From NCBI RefSeq assembly GCF_000499845.2, contig NC_023753.2:10858181-10922180 (forward strand): 64,000 nt of DNA, written 5' to 3'. This document shows positions 13,261 through 25,359 of the stretch, piece after piece. The position numbers and the translations under genes are program-made. This stretch comes from Phaseolus vulgaris. Its lineage: Eukaryota; Streptophyta; Magnoliopsida; Fabales; Fabaceae. The notes beneath the pieces were generated by a model that saw only the letters and a program-made list of their open reading frames with translations, was not told where the DNA came from and searched no databases. Each line of letters starts with the position of its first letter. The stretch's first letter is position 1.

Positions 13261-15350
13261 GGCTTTGTTTGGATCCAGGGGTGCCACTGTTGGCGACGAC
13301 GAAAGTCACAACAACACCCCGTTTGGATCCATGCATTGTTGCGGGTGAGGGTGCAGCGAAAGAGAAAGTTGAGTGAATTGTGTTTCTTCTGAAAGATGAA
13401 GAGAAAGTTTCACTGTGCAGTGCAAGTGCCAAGTCATCACCACGAAATTCCAATGATGCCCTTACTTTTGTGTTGGAATCAAGAAGCACAGTGGCTGTGC
13501 ATGCATGCCAGATGAAAGCATGAAATTCCTGACTTGGCTCAGGAATCTATTGACCATGTGAAAGTTTGAAACCTCATCAATGAAATGGGTGAGAGGTAGG
13601 TGCGTGAGATTTTTGGTTTCTTTATAAACGTTGCTTCCTCCATTCATAGTCACAGATAAGCGAAGCATAAGCAAAGAGAGAGCGAAGCATAAAGTGTGTA
13701 GTTGGAGAGATTTGTAAGTCATAGTGTGTGTTAGGGGCTTCATTAACGTAGAGGTTATTCATCTGAAAGTGATGTGTTCATCTCTGGGTTCATCTGTGCC
13801 TTCATGTGGTTCATCTCTGGGTTCATCTGAGGTGAGTTTATATGTTTGATTGTTGGTTAATCGATTATGGTTTAAATATCACAGGCAAAATAATCGATTA
13901 TAGTGTAATCTGCAAAATTTCCCAGGCATAATCGATTATCTGTAGTGTGTAAAATTGCTCTTAATCGATTATTTGTTGTGATAATCGATTATTGTTGTTT
14001 TTAGCCTAGTAGCATAATCGATTATGCTTTGATAATCGTCTTAACTGTGTAAAAGGGTTCCTAATCGATTATGTGTTGTGATAATCGATTATGGTTGTTT
14101 TTTTGCCTACTAACATAATCAATTATGCGTTCATAATCGATTATCCTGTGTGTGTAAGTGATGCCATAATCGATTATGTTCTAAATTTTTTGAAATATAA
14201 ATGTTTGTTAATTTATTTGTTTTCTGTTATTTTTAGGTGTGTTGATCTTCCTATAAGCCATCCTATTGCTGTTCTTGAGTGCTTATCTTCAGGTTTTAAA
14301 TTTTTTTTATGTAAAATTATTTTATTTAATTTCTGTTTTATATTTATGATTATGGTTTTGTAATATAATTTGTTTAGAATTTATTTTAGTTTATTATGTT
14401 AAGGCTGTTGTTGTAATATAATTTTTTTAGAGTTTAGTTTAGTTAATTATGTTAAGTAGTTACTAGATAGTTAATTAAATATGTTAAGGAGTTTAGTTTA
14501 TTAAATTAATTGTTTCAGTTGATTTATTATTTTAATTTTTGTAGATAGTTATTAATTTATTAAGAAAAATATTTATTTCTATGAAATGAATTATTTACAG
14601 AATGGAAACAGAAATTTGTAAATTTTAGGTTTTTTATTATATTAAACATAAATTATTAATGTTATAATTAAATCAAATAAAAAAAGTTGTTGTGATTAAA
14701 GAAAACTGAAAAATTTAAGATAAATATTGTTTATAAGAGAATATATATTGTATAATAATAAATATACAAAGTTAATAAATATTGTATAAGAAAACTGAAA
14801 TATTGTATAATAATAAATATATAAAGTTAATTTTTTTTTAACATTTAATAGAAATGTTTATAAGAGAATAGATAATTTTTTTAAATGAATATTTGTATTC
14901 TGTATGGTTAATATTTTTTTAAATTGGACATAAATTATTAATGTTATTAGTTGAAAAGATTAAAAAAAAATGTTTTTGTAATTTTTGTTATAAGATTTAA
15001 TTGTTATAAGAAAAAAATGAATGTATTTAAAATGAATATTTTTAAAAATTTGTAATTTGTAGGTTTTTTAAAAAGTAATTGATATTTTAGAAGTATTATT
15101 TTTAATTGATATTTTAGTTATAAATGTAGAAAGTAATTATTTATTTCAAAATGAATTGTTTATGAAATAGATTTTAAAAAATTTATTTTGACATAATGGA
15201 ATTCAAAATTTTAAAAATATTTGATAGGGTTTTCATTTTTGTAGATTAAACATAATTTATTAATGATATAATAAAAAACATTATAAAAATGTTGTATTAA
15301 TTAAAAAAATAGTAAAAGTTTAAAGTAGAAATATCATTTTGAGTTATTTT
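13261..15350. mobile_element. insertion of unknown type splitting the LTR-like element
   Basis: About 2.1 kb absent from the sister copy at 21.5-24.1 kb. The left edge starts GGCTTTGTTTGGATCC, reminiscent of DNA-transposon termini, but I cannot find a matching inverted end. The first 600 bases are fairly GC-rich, then comes the ATAATCGATTAT array, then more than 1 kb of AT-rich sequence. There is no long conserved reading frame. Whether this is one insertion or several is open. Confidence 0.4.
13857..14177. repeat. array of the palindrome ATAATCGATTAT
   Basis: Twelve sites in 321 bases, ten with an intact TAATCGATTA core. Starts: 13857, 13890, 13928, 13961, 13981, 14014, 14032 (degenerate), 14061, 14081, 14115 (one change), 14133, 14166. 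The blocks 13961-14040 and 14061-14140 are copies of each other, so the array also has a 100-base higher-order period. Confidence 0.9.
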
Positions 15351-15354
15351 GAGT

Positions 15355-15997
15355 TATTCAGGTGGTGAAAGTCAAAGGAGGTTCATATGAATGAGTAAGT
15401 TGCTTGAAAGATAACTAATTTGACTTGCTATATGAATTAACCCTGTCATACTAGGGAGAGATTGTATTGAGATTATTTATGCGCATAAATGTGTGGATTT
15501 CACAGTAATATAGTATGACAGGTGCAAATCTTTGAGTCTAAGTTAACGCACGAGTCTTCCGGAAATATAGTCAAATGTCTATGTGTTGTGAGTCAGTAGA
15601 AGTCTGACATGTGAAAGATAAATTATGAATTTTAATAGACACTTGATGATTTGAGAAATTTTATGAGACTTGATGAATTATGTTTATTAATGTGAAATTG
15701 AAATTATATAGAAATTTTTATATAACTAGCTTACCATGTTCTTTGTTTGTGTTTGTTTCTTTATCTGTGATGATCGTGTTTTACACGAGAATGAGATTGC
15801 AGGTAATAGAGCTCCTTAGTGAGCACCTGAAGGATGAAATTACTTTAATTTGAATGTTTTGTTTTGTTTTTAAAACTTTTGGTGTATATATTAAAATTAT
15901 ACAATTATGAGATAGTTGTATATACTCATATGTTAATTAGATATTGTTTGTTTTACTTCTGTTTTATTAAATATGGGTAAAAATTAGGAATGTTACA
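15355..15997 (+). mobile_element. LTR-like element, right part (plus orientation)
   Basis: Homologous to the reverse complement of about 21543-22170. Shared blocks include TTTATGCGCATAA, GTGTGGATTTCACAGT, ACGCACGAGTCTTCCGGAA, GATGATCGTGTTTTACACG and GAGCTCCTTAGTGAGC. It ends GGGTAAAAATTAGGAATGTTACA, the kind of terminus common on Ty3/gypsy LTRs. No primer-binding site follows, so this may be a solo LTR; that class is an inference. Confidence 0.6.
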
Positions 15998-16146
15998 TCT
16001 TCAATCCGCTTTCGAAGATATCAACTAACTGATTTACCAATCTCCAGGTTGACTTTTGAGTTGCACTTATACTAGGGGTTCATCAAAAGATGGTCGATTC
16101 TCCACAAACTCGGCCCTAGGATCTAGAAAACCTCATTCTCATCGTC

Positions 16147-16410
16147 TTATGGGAACTCAATGTGAAACGCCTGCTCGATAAAGTTGTTGGTATCCCCATG
16201 GCCTTGGTCATTTACTTCCCTGTGCTCCTTCGGGTAGGCTATGGCCTCGCCAATTGTTGTTGTGGTCAAGGTCTTTACAAAATAAGAGATGACCTTGATG
16301 TTCTCAACATAACACTCCCTTATCATCTTCAGATTTGCCTTCACTATGATTATTTTACCATTGTCACTGAAAACTTCATGGTCATGTGTAGTCGACACTA
16401 TGGCGTCCAA
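16147..16410 (-). pseudogene. possible Ty3/gypsy (Tat-like) pol scrap
   Basis: An 87-residue open stretch contains IIIVKANLKMIRECYVENIK, which resembles the protease-RT linker of Tat/Ogre-lineage polyproteins, where a short basic stretch precedes an RECY motif. There is no RT or protease motif in the rest and flanking frames are closed. It sits directly before LINE A. The family call is tentative. Confidence 0.35.
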
Positions 16411-16454
16411 TTGATTAATACTTTTGCATTTGATGATGTCATTGCAGGATGTGG

Positions 16455-17585
16455 TACCACAATGAGAGATAAATGGAACTCTTATTCTGGTCAGGGGAAT
16501 AGTATTTTTGTTTCAAAGGTAAGCTGAAGAGTATGAAAGTTGATATCAAGGTGTGGAATTGGGATGTGTTCGGGCACCTGGAATCTGAGAAGAAGAATTG
16601 TTTGATGGATATTGAGGAGCTTGATGTCAAAGATGAGGGTGATGCTTTGCCAGAGAGTTTAAGGACGAGAAGGTTGGTTCTCATCAATCATGTAGAAGAG
16701 ATCAATAAGAAGTTGGAATCTATGTTTAGGCAGAAAGCTAGAGCTAATTGGCTTACGTTTGGGGACTCTAATTCCAAGTTTAATCATTATGTAATTAGAT
16801 GGAAGAGACTTAGAAATGAGGTTAAGGGTGTCGAAGTGGGAAGTTTTTGGGTTGAGGAATCTAAGGTAGCGCGCAGGGAAGTGGTGAAGCTTTTTGAAGC
16901 TAAATTCTCGGCTACTCAGGATTTTGGAGTCAGACTTGAGCATGTTGAGTTCAAATCCTTATTAGAGGAGGTTAGCTTAAGTCTGGTGTCCAAGATCACA
17001 GAGGAAGAAGTAAAGGATGTTGTCTGGTTGTATGAGGGGTCAAAAAGTCCTGAACCAGATGACTTTAATTTTAATTTTATCAAGAACAGTTGGGAAGTGC
17101 TGAAGCTTGATGTGGTAGCTGTTGTTCACCCTTTTCAGGAAACAAGTTGTATTTCTAAAGAGTGTAATGCGTCTTTTATTATCCTTGTCCCCAAAGTTAG
17201 GGACCCTATAAGTCTGGACCAATACAAACCTATTTCTCTTGTAGGTTCACTGTATAAAATTATTTCGAAGGTCTTATCATGTCGCATAAAACAAGTTTTA
17301 CCCGAGGTTATAGATGACTGTCAATCAACTTTCTTAAAGTAAAGAGAATGTTAAATAACGTTCTAGTTCTAGTGGCTAATAAGGTTATTGATGAGATGAG
17401 GAGAAAAAAAAAAAATGTTTTGTCAATTATGAAAAGGCATACAATTCTGTCAGCTGAGTGTTTCTCTTTCATATCCTTTAAAAGTTAGAATTTCACAATA
17501 AATGAATGTTTCTGTTTGATATGCTTTGGAAGTTGTGATTTCACAATAGATGGATTGCGTGGATCAGAGTCTTTTAATAGAAAAC
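16455..17585 (+). pseudogene. LINE A: truncated L1-type ORF2 fragment
   Basis: Plant L1-type LINE. The open part (16533-17342) covers the linker after the endonuclease (RQKARANWLTFGDSNSKFNH) and the start of the reverse transcriptase (SKSPEPDDFNFNFIK, then QYKPISLVGSLYKIISKVLS). The endonuclease is missing at the 5' side. At the 3' side the reading frame breaks after STFLK; the RT palm can be followed in pieces to AWIR near 17570 and then stops, before the catalytic YADD. Two adjacent 48-base segments (17459 and 17507) encoding the region after the first catalytic Asp are a partial tandem duplication. Non-functional. Confidence 0.85.
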
Positions 17586-18740
17586 AAGTATTTTAATAAT
17601 TTATACATATGAAAGTACAGTGACCGTATAAAAGTTGTTGTACTGTAACAAATCAATATACATTATAAGTTCATTATTTTATATAATAACTATATAGATC
17701 GTCAAAGTTAAACTAAAGTGACTATAAATTAAACTAAAAAATAATTAATTTCCAAATATTATCATGTAGAAAATAAGTTGGAGTAAAAAATATTATAAAA
17801 AATAGCTTAACAATGTGGAAAAAAGGAAAAGAAAAAAAAAACCATGGAGGAAGATAACTTTAACTATGGACACACTCTGAAAGTGAGATTCGTCAAACAT
17901 ATTTTAAGAGTTATAGATGATAGTGATGATGAATAGTGGAGATAAGTTTCACTATACTTGTTTTTACCTTTTAAGTAAAAATTAACATTCCTGAAAAAAA
18001 TAACATTATTCATTTCCATTTTGATGGGGATAAAATTAGTCTCATATTAATGTAAAAAGAATACACTGTCTTCTTAGCACCAATTAAAAATAAAAAGTTA
18101 TAATAAAATAAAATTCAAAATAAAGTATTAAAGAAAATATTGTTAATAATTTAAAACAAATATAAGAATTCGTTAAATTTCATATCTAATTTAAATAATT
18201 AAATTAAACATTGTTCATATAAAGACAAATTCGAATAATAGTAAGACATAAAATATTTTTTCATCGAGGTGATTTCACCGATTACATGGAACGATTGATT
18301 GTGTTTTTTTTTCAGAAAAAAAGAAAAAATATCTCATTTGCTTAAAGACAAAAGAATATTAACTATATTTCTAAAAATAAAGAATAAACTTAACAACGAG
18401 AACAACTAATTAATTAAATACATACGTTTGTATATATACTAGTAGCCTATACCATGTTTAATTATGAGTATATGCGATTATTCTTAAATTATTATGTCAC
18501 TTTTGTTTTTCATATCTATGTCCTTCTTATTTGAAGGCTAAGCCTAGTCACGCATCAACTTGAACATCAACTTGGATTCCTACGGTCCTATGAATGCATA
18601 TAACTTGCCCTCAATCCCACAATTACATAAATTAAATAAAATATTAAAACAAATAATTTAAAAACAACTTAAGTGGTTTAAAGTCAGATTCACTTTTGTA
18701 TGATTTCTTTAAAAAAAATTACCATTTTATTTTAATTTAT
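17586..18740. other. AT-rich spacer, nothing recognised
   Basis: I see no gene or RNA here. The sequence is low-complexity, with short oligo(A) and oligo(T) runs. Confidence 0.5.
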
Positions 18741-19117
18741 ATGTTACTGTTTATTATAAAAAAAATTAATTTTAAAAATTAAAAAATAATTAATTTTTAT
18801 ATTGATTAAATTAGATATTATTCTTTTAAATAATATTTTAATTTTTTTTATTAATATCTAAATTATTTTTTATTATTTTAAATTGATATTTAATTAATTA
18901 TAATATTTTAATTACCAATTTTAAAATTTAAATACTTAATAATTAAAAACTTAACAGCTAATTAGATATTAATTTAAAAATTATTTATTAATAACAAAAA
19001 ATAATTTAGATATTAATAAATTTTTAATTTTTAAAATAGTATTTAATTTAATTAAGATAAAAATAAATTATTTGTTATTTTTAAAATTAATTTTTATTTA
19101 AATATTTTCTAACAGTG
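18741..19117. mobile_element. eroded palindromic CACTA-like MITE
   Basis: A large imperfect inverted repeat rich in TTTAATTTTTAAAAT-type blocks, ending TATTTTCTAACAGTG (minus-strand terminus CACTGTTAGAAAAT). Block order (AATATTTTAATTACCAATTT at the centre) matches the MITEs at 7.3 and 24.4 kb. It is more diverged than those, and the left boundary is approximate. Confidence 0.5.
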
Positions 19118-20874
19118 GGTGAAGCATAATTTCAGATGAAAGAGATTTTAGGTGTTCTTTAAATGGATTTACTTATAATATTGGTTTACATTAATTCAAT
19201 ATTGCAATGGTTATACAAACATTTTTAACAAGTATTGTATTGATAATATTAAAACGTATTTTATTTAATAAGTTTGATAAAACTTAATAAATAATCAACT
19301 TAGGCCTTCCATGTTATAGTTTGAAGAATTAAAATTGATTTTTGGTAAAGAAAGTTGGAAAATGGTGAAGATTTGTTCCCCCTTCTCGAAAACAAGTTTA
19401 ATATTAAGTGAAAGTGACATATGAGATCCTGATGGATCTAAAGTGGAAAACCAGTTTATGAGAGATTGGTGTTTTCGAAAGCACCTCAGAAAAAAACATG
19501 TCGGTTGATTTTATAAAGGTTCTCGAATTAAGCATGTCGGTAATGACATTTAAAATAAACATGTTTTATTGAATCAAATCTGCAATTGGTGATTTGTGTC
19601 TGAGACAATAGGCACCCTTTCATCATCAGGAGCAGTTATCGATATTCTTCACATAAAATAGTGGAGTTGGTGGTCACTAATCAAATGCAACCTCTTTCTT
19701 TTTTTTGTTTTGACAGCTCCCATAATGAATTTTTTTTGAAGAATTTGCGACCTCTTTCACACTGATTACATTCATTTATATTTAAATAAATTATTATTTT
19801 ATTATAATATAATATTTTATTTAAAAAAACTTAATACATTTTATTATAATACAATATTTTATTCCAAAAAAATATTATAGAATAATTACTTTTACTATTT
19901 TGTCTGAAACAAATTTTAATCATTTTAAATCGATGGCCGTCCTCCTGGAGCACTAGACCCCAGATCTGTGAGCTACCGATGTTGACGAAAGTATAAAGAA
20001 ATATTTGGAAGTGAGAATTGCATTAATTTAGGAAAACTAAATGATTCTTTCTACAAAATTATTCTCACTCCTTAAAACCTTGAATCGTGATGTCCCAAAT
20101 AGGGCACAAATCAAGCCACCCATCTTAAAACCCTCAATATTGTCTTTACATCTTTATTTATGAGAAAATATAACTTAATAAATAATATTTATGTTGAAGA
20201 TTTTTATTATTAATAAAAATATTTTATAATATATAAATCAATATACACTTTATAAGATAATAAGATTTGATAAGATTGAATTAAATTTAAAGTTTATTTT
20301 TTTAATATGGTATTAATATAGTTTATTTTAATAAAAATTTATTAGATGATTAAATTATCTATTATTAGATTCTTATGGAATGATTCATTATATAGTATTA
20401 AACACAACCTAACAATCTCGATGATAGATGTTATGTTAAAAATTATGTATTAATTAGAAATAATAATATTTTATAATAGGTAAGTTGATGTAAATTTTAT
20501 TTCATAAATTAATTTTATTAAATAGAGTTATGTTAAATATATTTATTAATATTTCAAACAAAATTGAGTTAATTACAATAAAAATTATATTACTAAGAAT
20601 AGTCACATATGCTTAGATAAAAAATGTTATCAATTCAAGTGAGTATCTGGTCTTCTCCAAAAAAAACTCAACAAAAATGTCACATCTTTAGAACTCTATT
20701 TATGGATAAATAAATAATTATCTTATCTTAATGTAATATAATTTGTTGGGTATATCTTCTTCCATTTTTCCTACATATAATATTGACATAAATTTAAAAC
20801 TAGTATTTTTATTTATATATAATAAAATTTATAAATTTATGTTATATACTAATTTAATAAAATTAATTAATTTG
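19118..20874. other. AT-rich spacer with a few higher-GC islands
   Basis: A moderately complex patch at about 19320-19720 and another at 19930-20140 do not resemble any family I know and have no long open frame. The rest is AT-rich. Confidence 0.45.
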
Positions 20875-20995
20875 TAAATAATTATAAAAATTTGGTGTAT
20901 TATATTTGTTATAGATATTACATTATAATTTTATTATAAACTTATAATGTAATATCTATAACAAATATAACACAACAAATTTATATAATTATTTA
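20875..20995. repeat. near-perfect hairpin, 53-bp arms
   Basis: The left arm 20875-20927 and right arm 20943-20995 are inverted complements with three mismatches by eye, separated by a 15-base loop. There is no coding content. It could be a small MITE or a hairpin-RNA source; AT content is very high. Confidence 0.85.
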
Positions 20996-21542
20996 AAAAT
21001 TGTGGACACTTATTTCCGCTAGTATTTATAATTATTCTGACATAAAATTTTAACTATATTTTTTAGGATATTAAATAATTATTATTCAAATATTTTTAAG
21101 ATATTAATTATATTTTGAAAACATTATATCATTTTTGTAATATAGAAATGGTTATATAAATATATTATAATTTTGTATAATTTAATTAATAATTTTTATA
21201 ACTTATTAAAAAATAAATTAAATTTTTTTCTATAAAATTATATGCAATTTTTTTCTATTTCAATATAATTTATCTTATATCTTAACATTATTTAGTTTGT
21301 TACCATATTTTTATCTTATTATATTTTCATCATGCCATATTTTTATTTTATTGTATCATATTCTTCTATTTTATTATATTGTGTTTACTAAACGAATGTT
21401 TAAAATTTAAAACAGTTATAATTTATATACATTATTTTCTCTAAACTCATTAAGACGTTTTTGAAAACAAAGAATTTAACAAAAGTTGATATTACACATG
21501 AAATAATTCTCAATCAAATTTGCTAACGTAATCAATTTCTTT

Positions 21543-24121
21543 TGTAACATCCTAATTTTTACCCATATATAATGAAATAAAAGTAAAACAAGCAATATCT
21601 AATTACGAATAATATATATACTACTTTCTCATATGTGTATCTCAAAAGAAATATCCCTCCTCATAGGGATTTAATATATACATCAAAAGTTTTAACAACA
21701 AAACAAAGCATTCAAATAAAACTATCTCATTCTCCAGCTGCTCACTAAGGAGCTCTATTATCTGCAATCTCATCTGCTCCCGTGTAAAACACGATCATCA
21801 CAGATAAAGAAACAAACACAAACAAATAACAGGGTAAGCTATCTATATAAAAAGTTTTGATATAATTCAAATTTTAAATTAATAAGCATAATTCATCAAT
21901 TCTCATACGATTTCTCAAACCATCAAGTGGCTATTACATTCATAAAATTCATATTTCATATATCAGACTTCTATTGACTCATAACACATAGACTCTTGAC
22001 TCTACTTCCGGAAGACTCGTGCGTTGACTTAGACTCAGAGATCTGTACCTGTCATACTAGCTCACTGTGAAATCCACACAGTTATGCGCATAAAGAATCT
22101 CAATATCATATCTCTCCTAGTATGATAACTTCATCTATATGATTTCATTATCTCAGGAGAGTCAGGATATCTCCTTCTAGACGAATCCCTAGTCAATGCA
22201 CATCCTAAACAATCTTAACACGATATTTTCTTTCCTGAAAATACTATGTTTTGATTTAAAAATATATTCTAAACATTAAAATCTCCCACATCAAACAATC
22301 AAATCATTCCACAATTTAGAATTTCCAAAACACCCAACAATTCATTTCAACTAGAATGAAAATAAAAGGAGAATGAAATAAAATTATCTTCCAACTACAA
22401 CTATATCCAACAGTATAGTATTTAATAAAAAGGATGAGGAAGCCACAACATGAAAACTAAAGTTTGATAACTTATCTCAAAAACACCAGAATTCAGATTA
22501 CAATCAACATAGCTCTCAAAATAATCAACTCATAATTTACTTTAAAAATTGTCACAGACAATTTTAGTTCATAAACTGAATCATCAAGAAATATTCAAAA
22601 TATATATGCTCTGAAATTGTCAAGAAACAAATAATCACAAACCTTTTTCAAATACATTCATCAATTCCAAACTTATATACATTCTACATCATCTACTATA
22701 TCTAAATTTTAGATTTCAATCTCAAAACAGTTTCAATCTCAAACATCAATCTCAAACATCAATCTCAAACATCAATCTCAAACAGTTTCTATCTCAAACA
22801 GTTTCTATCTCAAACAGTTTCTATCTCAAACAGTTTCTATCTCAAACAGTTTCTATCTCAAACAGTTTCTATCTCAAACAGTTTCTATCTCAAACAGTTT
22901 CTATCTCAAACAGTTTCTATCTCAAACAGTTTCTATCTCAAACAGTTTCTATCTCAAACAGTTTCTATCTCAAACAGTTTCTATCTCAAACAGTTTCTAT
23001 CTCAAACAGTTTCTATCTCAAACAGTTTCTATCTCAAACAGTTTCTATCTCAAACAGTTTCTATCTCAAACAGTTTCTATCTCAAACAGTTTCTATCTCA
23101 AACAGTTTCTATCTCAAACAGTTTCTATCTCAAACAGTTTCTATCTCAAACAGTTTCTATCTCAAACAGTTTCTATCTCAAACAGTTTCTATCTCAAACA
23201 GTTTCTATCTCAAACAGTTTCTATCTCAAACAGTTTCTATCTCAAACAGTTTCTATCTCAAACAGTTTCTATCTCAAACAGTTTCTATCTCAAACAGTTT
23301 CTATCTCAAACAGTTTCTATCTCAAACAGTTTCTATCTCAAACAGTTTCTATCTCAAACAGTTTCTATCTCAAACAGTTTCTATCTCAGTTTCTATCTCA
23401 AACAGTTTCTATCTCAAACCGTTTAAACAAATTATTCACCTTAAAATCAATATAAAAAATTCACAATCAACCATTTGAAGAGACAATCCTGAAAGCAAAA
23501 ACAATTGAAATTGGTGACCACGTCACCTCCAAATCCAGAATCTTCTAACCTATGGTTTCATTGAAAATAATAAGACTAGCTTCCCCTTACCTGAACTTTA
23601 GCTGATGCTCACTAAGAGCTCCAAATCTACCAAATGCACCGTCCTACTCAAAAGTTGAGTTAGATATTAACCCGTACAAAATCTAAGATTAACCCGTACA
23701 AAATCTAATAAGATCAAAATTAACTCAAAAGAAAAAGGGGTCAAGAAGGAACTTAAAGAAAATATTTTGATGGATTCAAAACCAGGAGTCCAACGGCAGA
23801 CTCTGATCGCCAAACTAGGAAGTTAGAATCTTATAGAAAAGGGAGAAAAGGAAAAAGAGGAACAAAACTGAACTTACTCTGATCATCAAACTGATGAGCG
23901 AGGAGAGTTAGAGAGAAGGGAGAGTAAGGAAAAACGAAACTTTTAGAGAGATGGTGGTTATTTTAAAATGAAACATGAATAACTGAATTTTCTATTTATA
24001 TATCATTTTCATTTTAATAATAAAATATTCAGTATCATTTAAAATATACAACTTCTACTCTAAGATTATCATCTAAAATATTTATATATCTTTTAACGCT
24101 TGCGTTGTTTTAAAGTTAACA
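21543..24121 (-). mobile_element. LTR-like element, sister copy (minus orientation)
   Basis: On the minus strand it runs from about 24121 (TGTTAACTTTAAAAC) to 21543 (GGATGTTACA). It carries a TATA-like ATATAAATAG at about 23992-24003 and shares ordered blocks with 12785-13260 and 15355-15997 in the opposite direction. No gag/pol and no primer-binding site flank it, which fits a solo LTR. The candidate five-base flanks do not match, so boundaries remain uncertain. Between the shared blocks lies a 16-bp minisatellite absent from the plus-strand copy. Confidence 0.55.
22786..23421. repeat. 16-bp minisatellite TTTCTATCTCAAACAG, about 40 copies
   Basis: Thirty-seven consecutive identical units run from 22786 to 23377, followed by a 12-base truncated unit, one perfect unit and one ending CCG. 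Variant precursors (TTTCAATCTCAAAACAG, and AATCTCAAACATC three times) lie just to the left at about 22724-22785. The unit length is not a multiple of three, so it does not code for a repeat peptide. Confidence 0.97.
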
Positions 24122-24386
24122 ATACACCGCTCACCCTTAATTTTGTTTAATTTTGAAAGCTTTGAAATAAAAAGCTAATTCTCAACCCTGTCACTCCTTT
24201 CTTAAAGGAGCCCTTTCTTTTTTATTCAACGCTCGAAACTATTGTTTACAAGAATAATAATAATAATAAAAAAACAATTTCTCCTTTAGTAGTTTTGAAT
24301 GGGCCAAACTATACTCTTTTCAAGATCTCTCCTGGGCTTTTTCTTTCTGAAACTCCTAATTTCAATTTACACCTCCATAAATTTAT
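24122..24386. other. flank of LTR-like element
   Basis: Unassigned sequence between the LTR-like element and a MITE, with a short (AAT)n run near 24255. No gene. Confidence 0.5.
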
Positions 24387-24766
24387 ACTACAAGAAAATC
24401 ATAAAATAGAAACCAATTTTTAGATATCAAAATAATTAGTTGTAATAGTAACTAAATTAGAGACCAGTTTAGAAACTAAAAAAAAATTGATTTCTAAATT
24501 AGTTTCTATTATTGTTAAATAATTTTTAAATTGGTATCTAATTAACTACTAAGGTTTTAACTACCAATTATTTAGTTTCTAAATTTGGTTACAAAAATCT
24601 TGGTTGCTAATTAGATATCAATTTAGAAACCATTTAACAATAATAGAAACTAATTTAGAAAAAATATTTTTTTTTAATTTTTAAAATGGTTTCTAATTTA
24701 GTTACTATTACAGCTAATTATTTTGATTTTTAAAAATTGGTTTCTATTTCATGATTTTTTTTAGTG
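24387..24766. mobile_element. palindromic CACTA-like MITE, best-preserved copy
   Basis: 380 bases. The left end TACTACAAGAAAATCAT and, on the minus strand, the right end CACTAAAAAAAATCATG are followed by long, nearly complementary arms sharing AATAGAAACCAATTTTTA and AATAATTAG blocks. The whole element can fold back on itself. Non-coding. The terminal CACTA/TACTA motif points to CACTA-type mobilisation. Confidence 0.8.
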
Positions 24767-25359
24767 TTAAATATTCTAAATTTATCTTTTTAAAATTAAA
24801 TACTTTATTTGATTAGTTGGTGTTAGAATGTTTGTTACGTTTATGAAGGATGTGGTGTGGTTCGTAGTGGTGCTTAGTGCATTTGGTGAATATCTGAATT
24901 TTTGCATTTTGAGTTTCACTTTTTTATATCACACAATCTGGACAACTTTTACATTATAAATCTATAATATTAATTTTTTATTTTATTTTATAAATTATAA
25001 TCTGAAATTTATATTTATATATTTTTAATATATATTTTAAAATATAAAATTTGTGATTTTTTTAAATATTTTGTTTTTATTTTATTCTTAAGTTGTGGAA
25101 TTGCATCACAATCACATATATTTCATTGGTTTGTACAAACAACTATAGAAAACAACTTTAGAAGTGAGGGCTGAATATAGAGATGAAATTCTAATATTGA
25201 ACCAAAATATACGATGAAGTAGAAAAGTTGTTTGTGATGAATCAATTGGATATAATGAAGTTTGTGACAACTTAAAATGAATTGGTTGAAGGAAATTGTG
25301 TTTGCTCTTTAACAACAAATAATATAATTATAATTTAATTAATTTAAGTAGAAACATGT
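24767..25359. other. AT-rich spacer left of LINE B
   Basis: I see no gene. It ends at the putative target-site duplication of LINE B (25360-25370). Confidence 0.5.

Noticed and set aside
20875..20995. Canonical microRNA precursor
   Set aside because: The arms are too long and too perfect and the AT content too high for a typical plant MIR gene; no known mature sequence is recognised.
22786..23421. CRISPR-like array
   Set aside because: The units are contiguous 16-mers without spacers, and the sequence is eukaryotic.
21538..24130. Five-base target duplication flanking the minus-strand LTR-like copy
   Set aside because: The bases next to the inferred ends (TCTTT and ATACA) do not match, so solo-LTR status and exact ends stay unproven.
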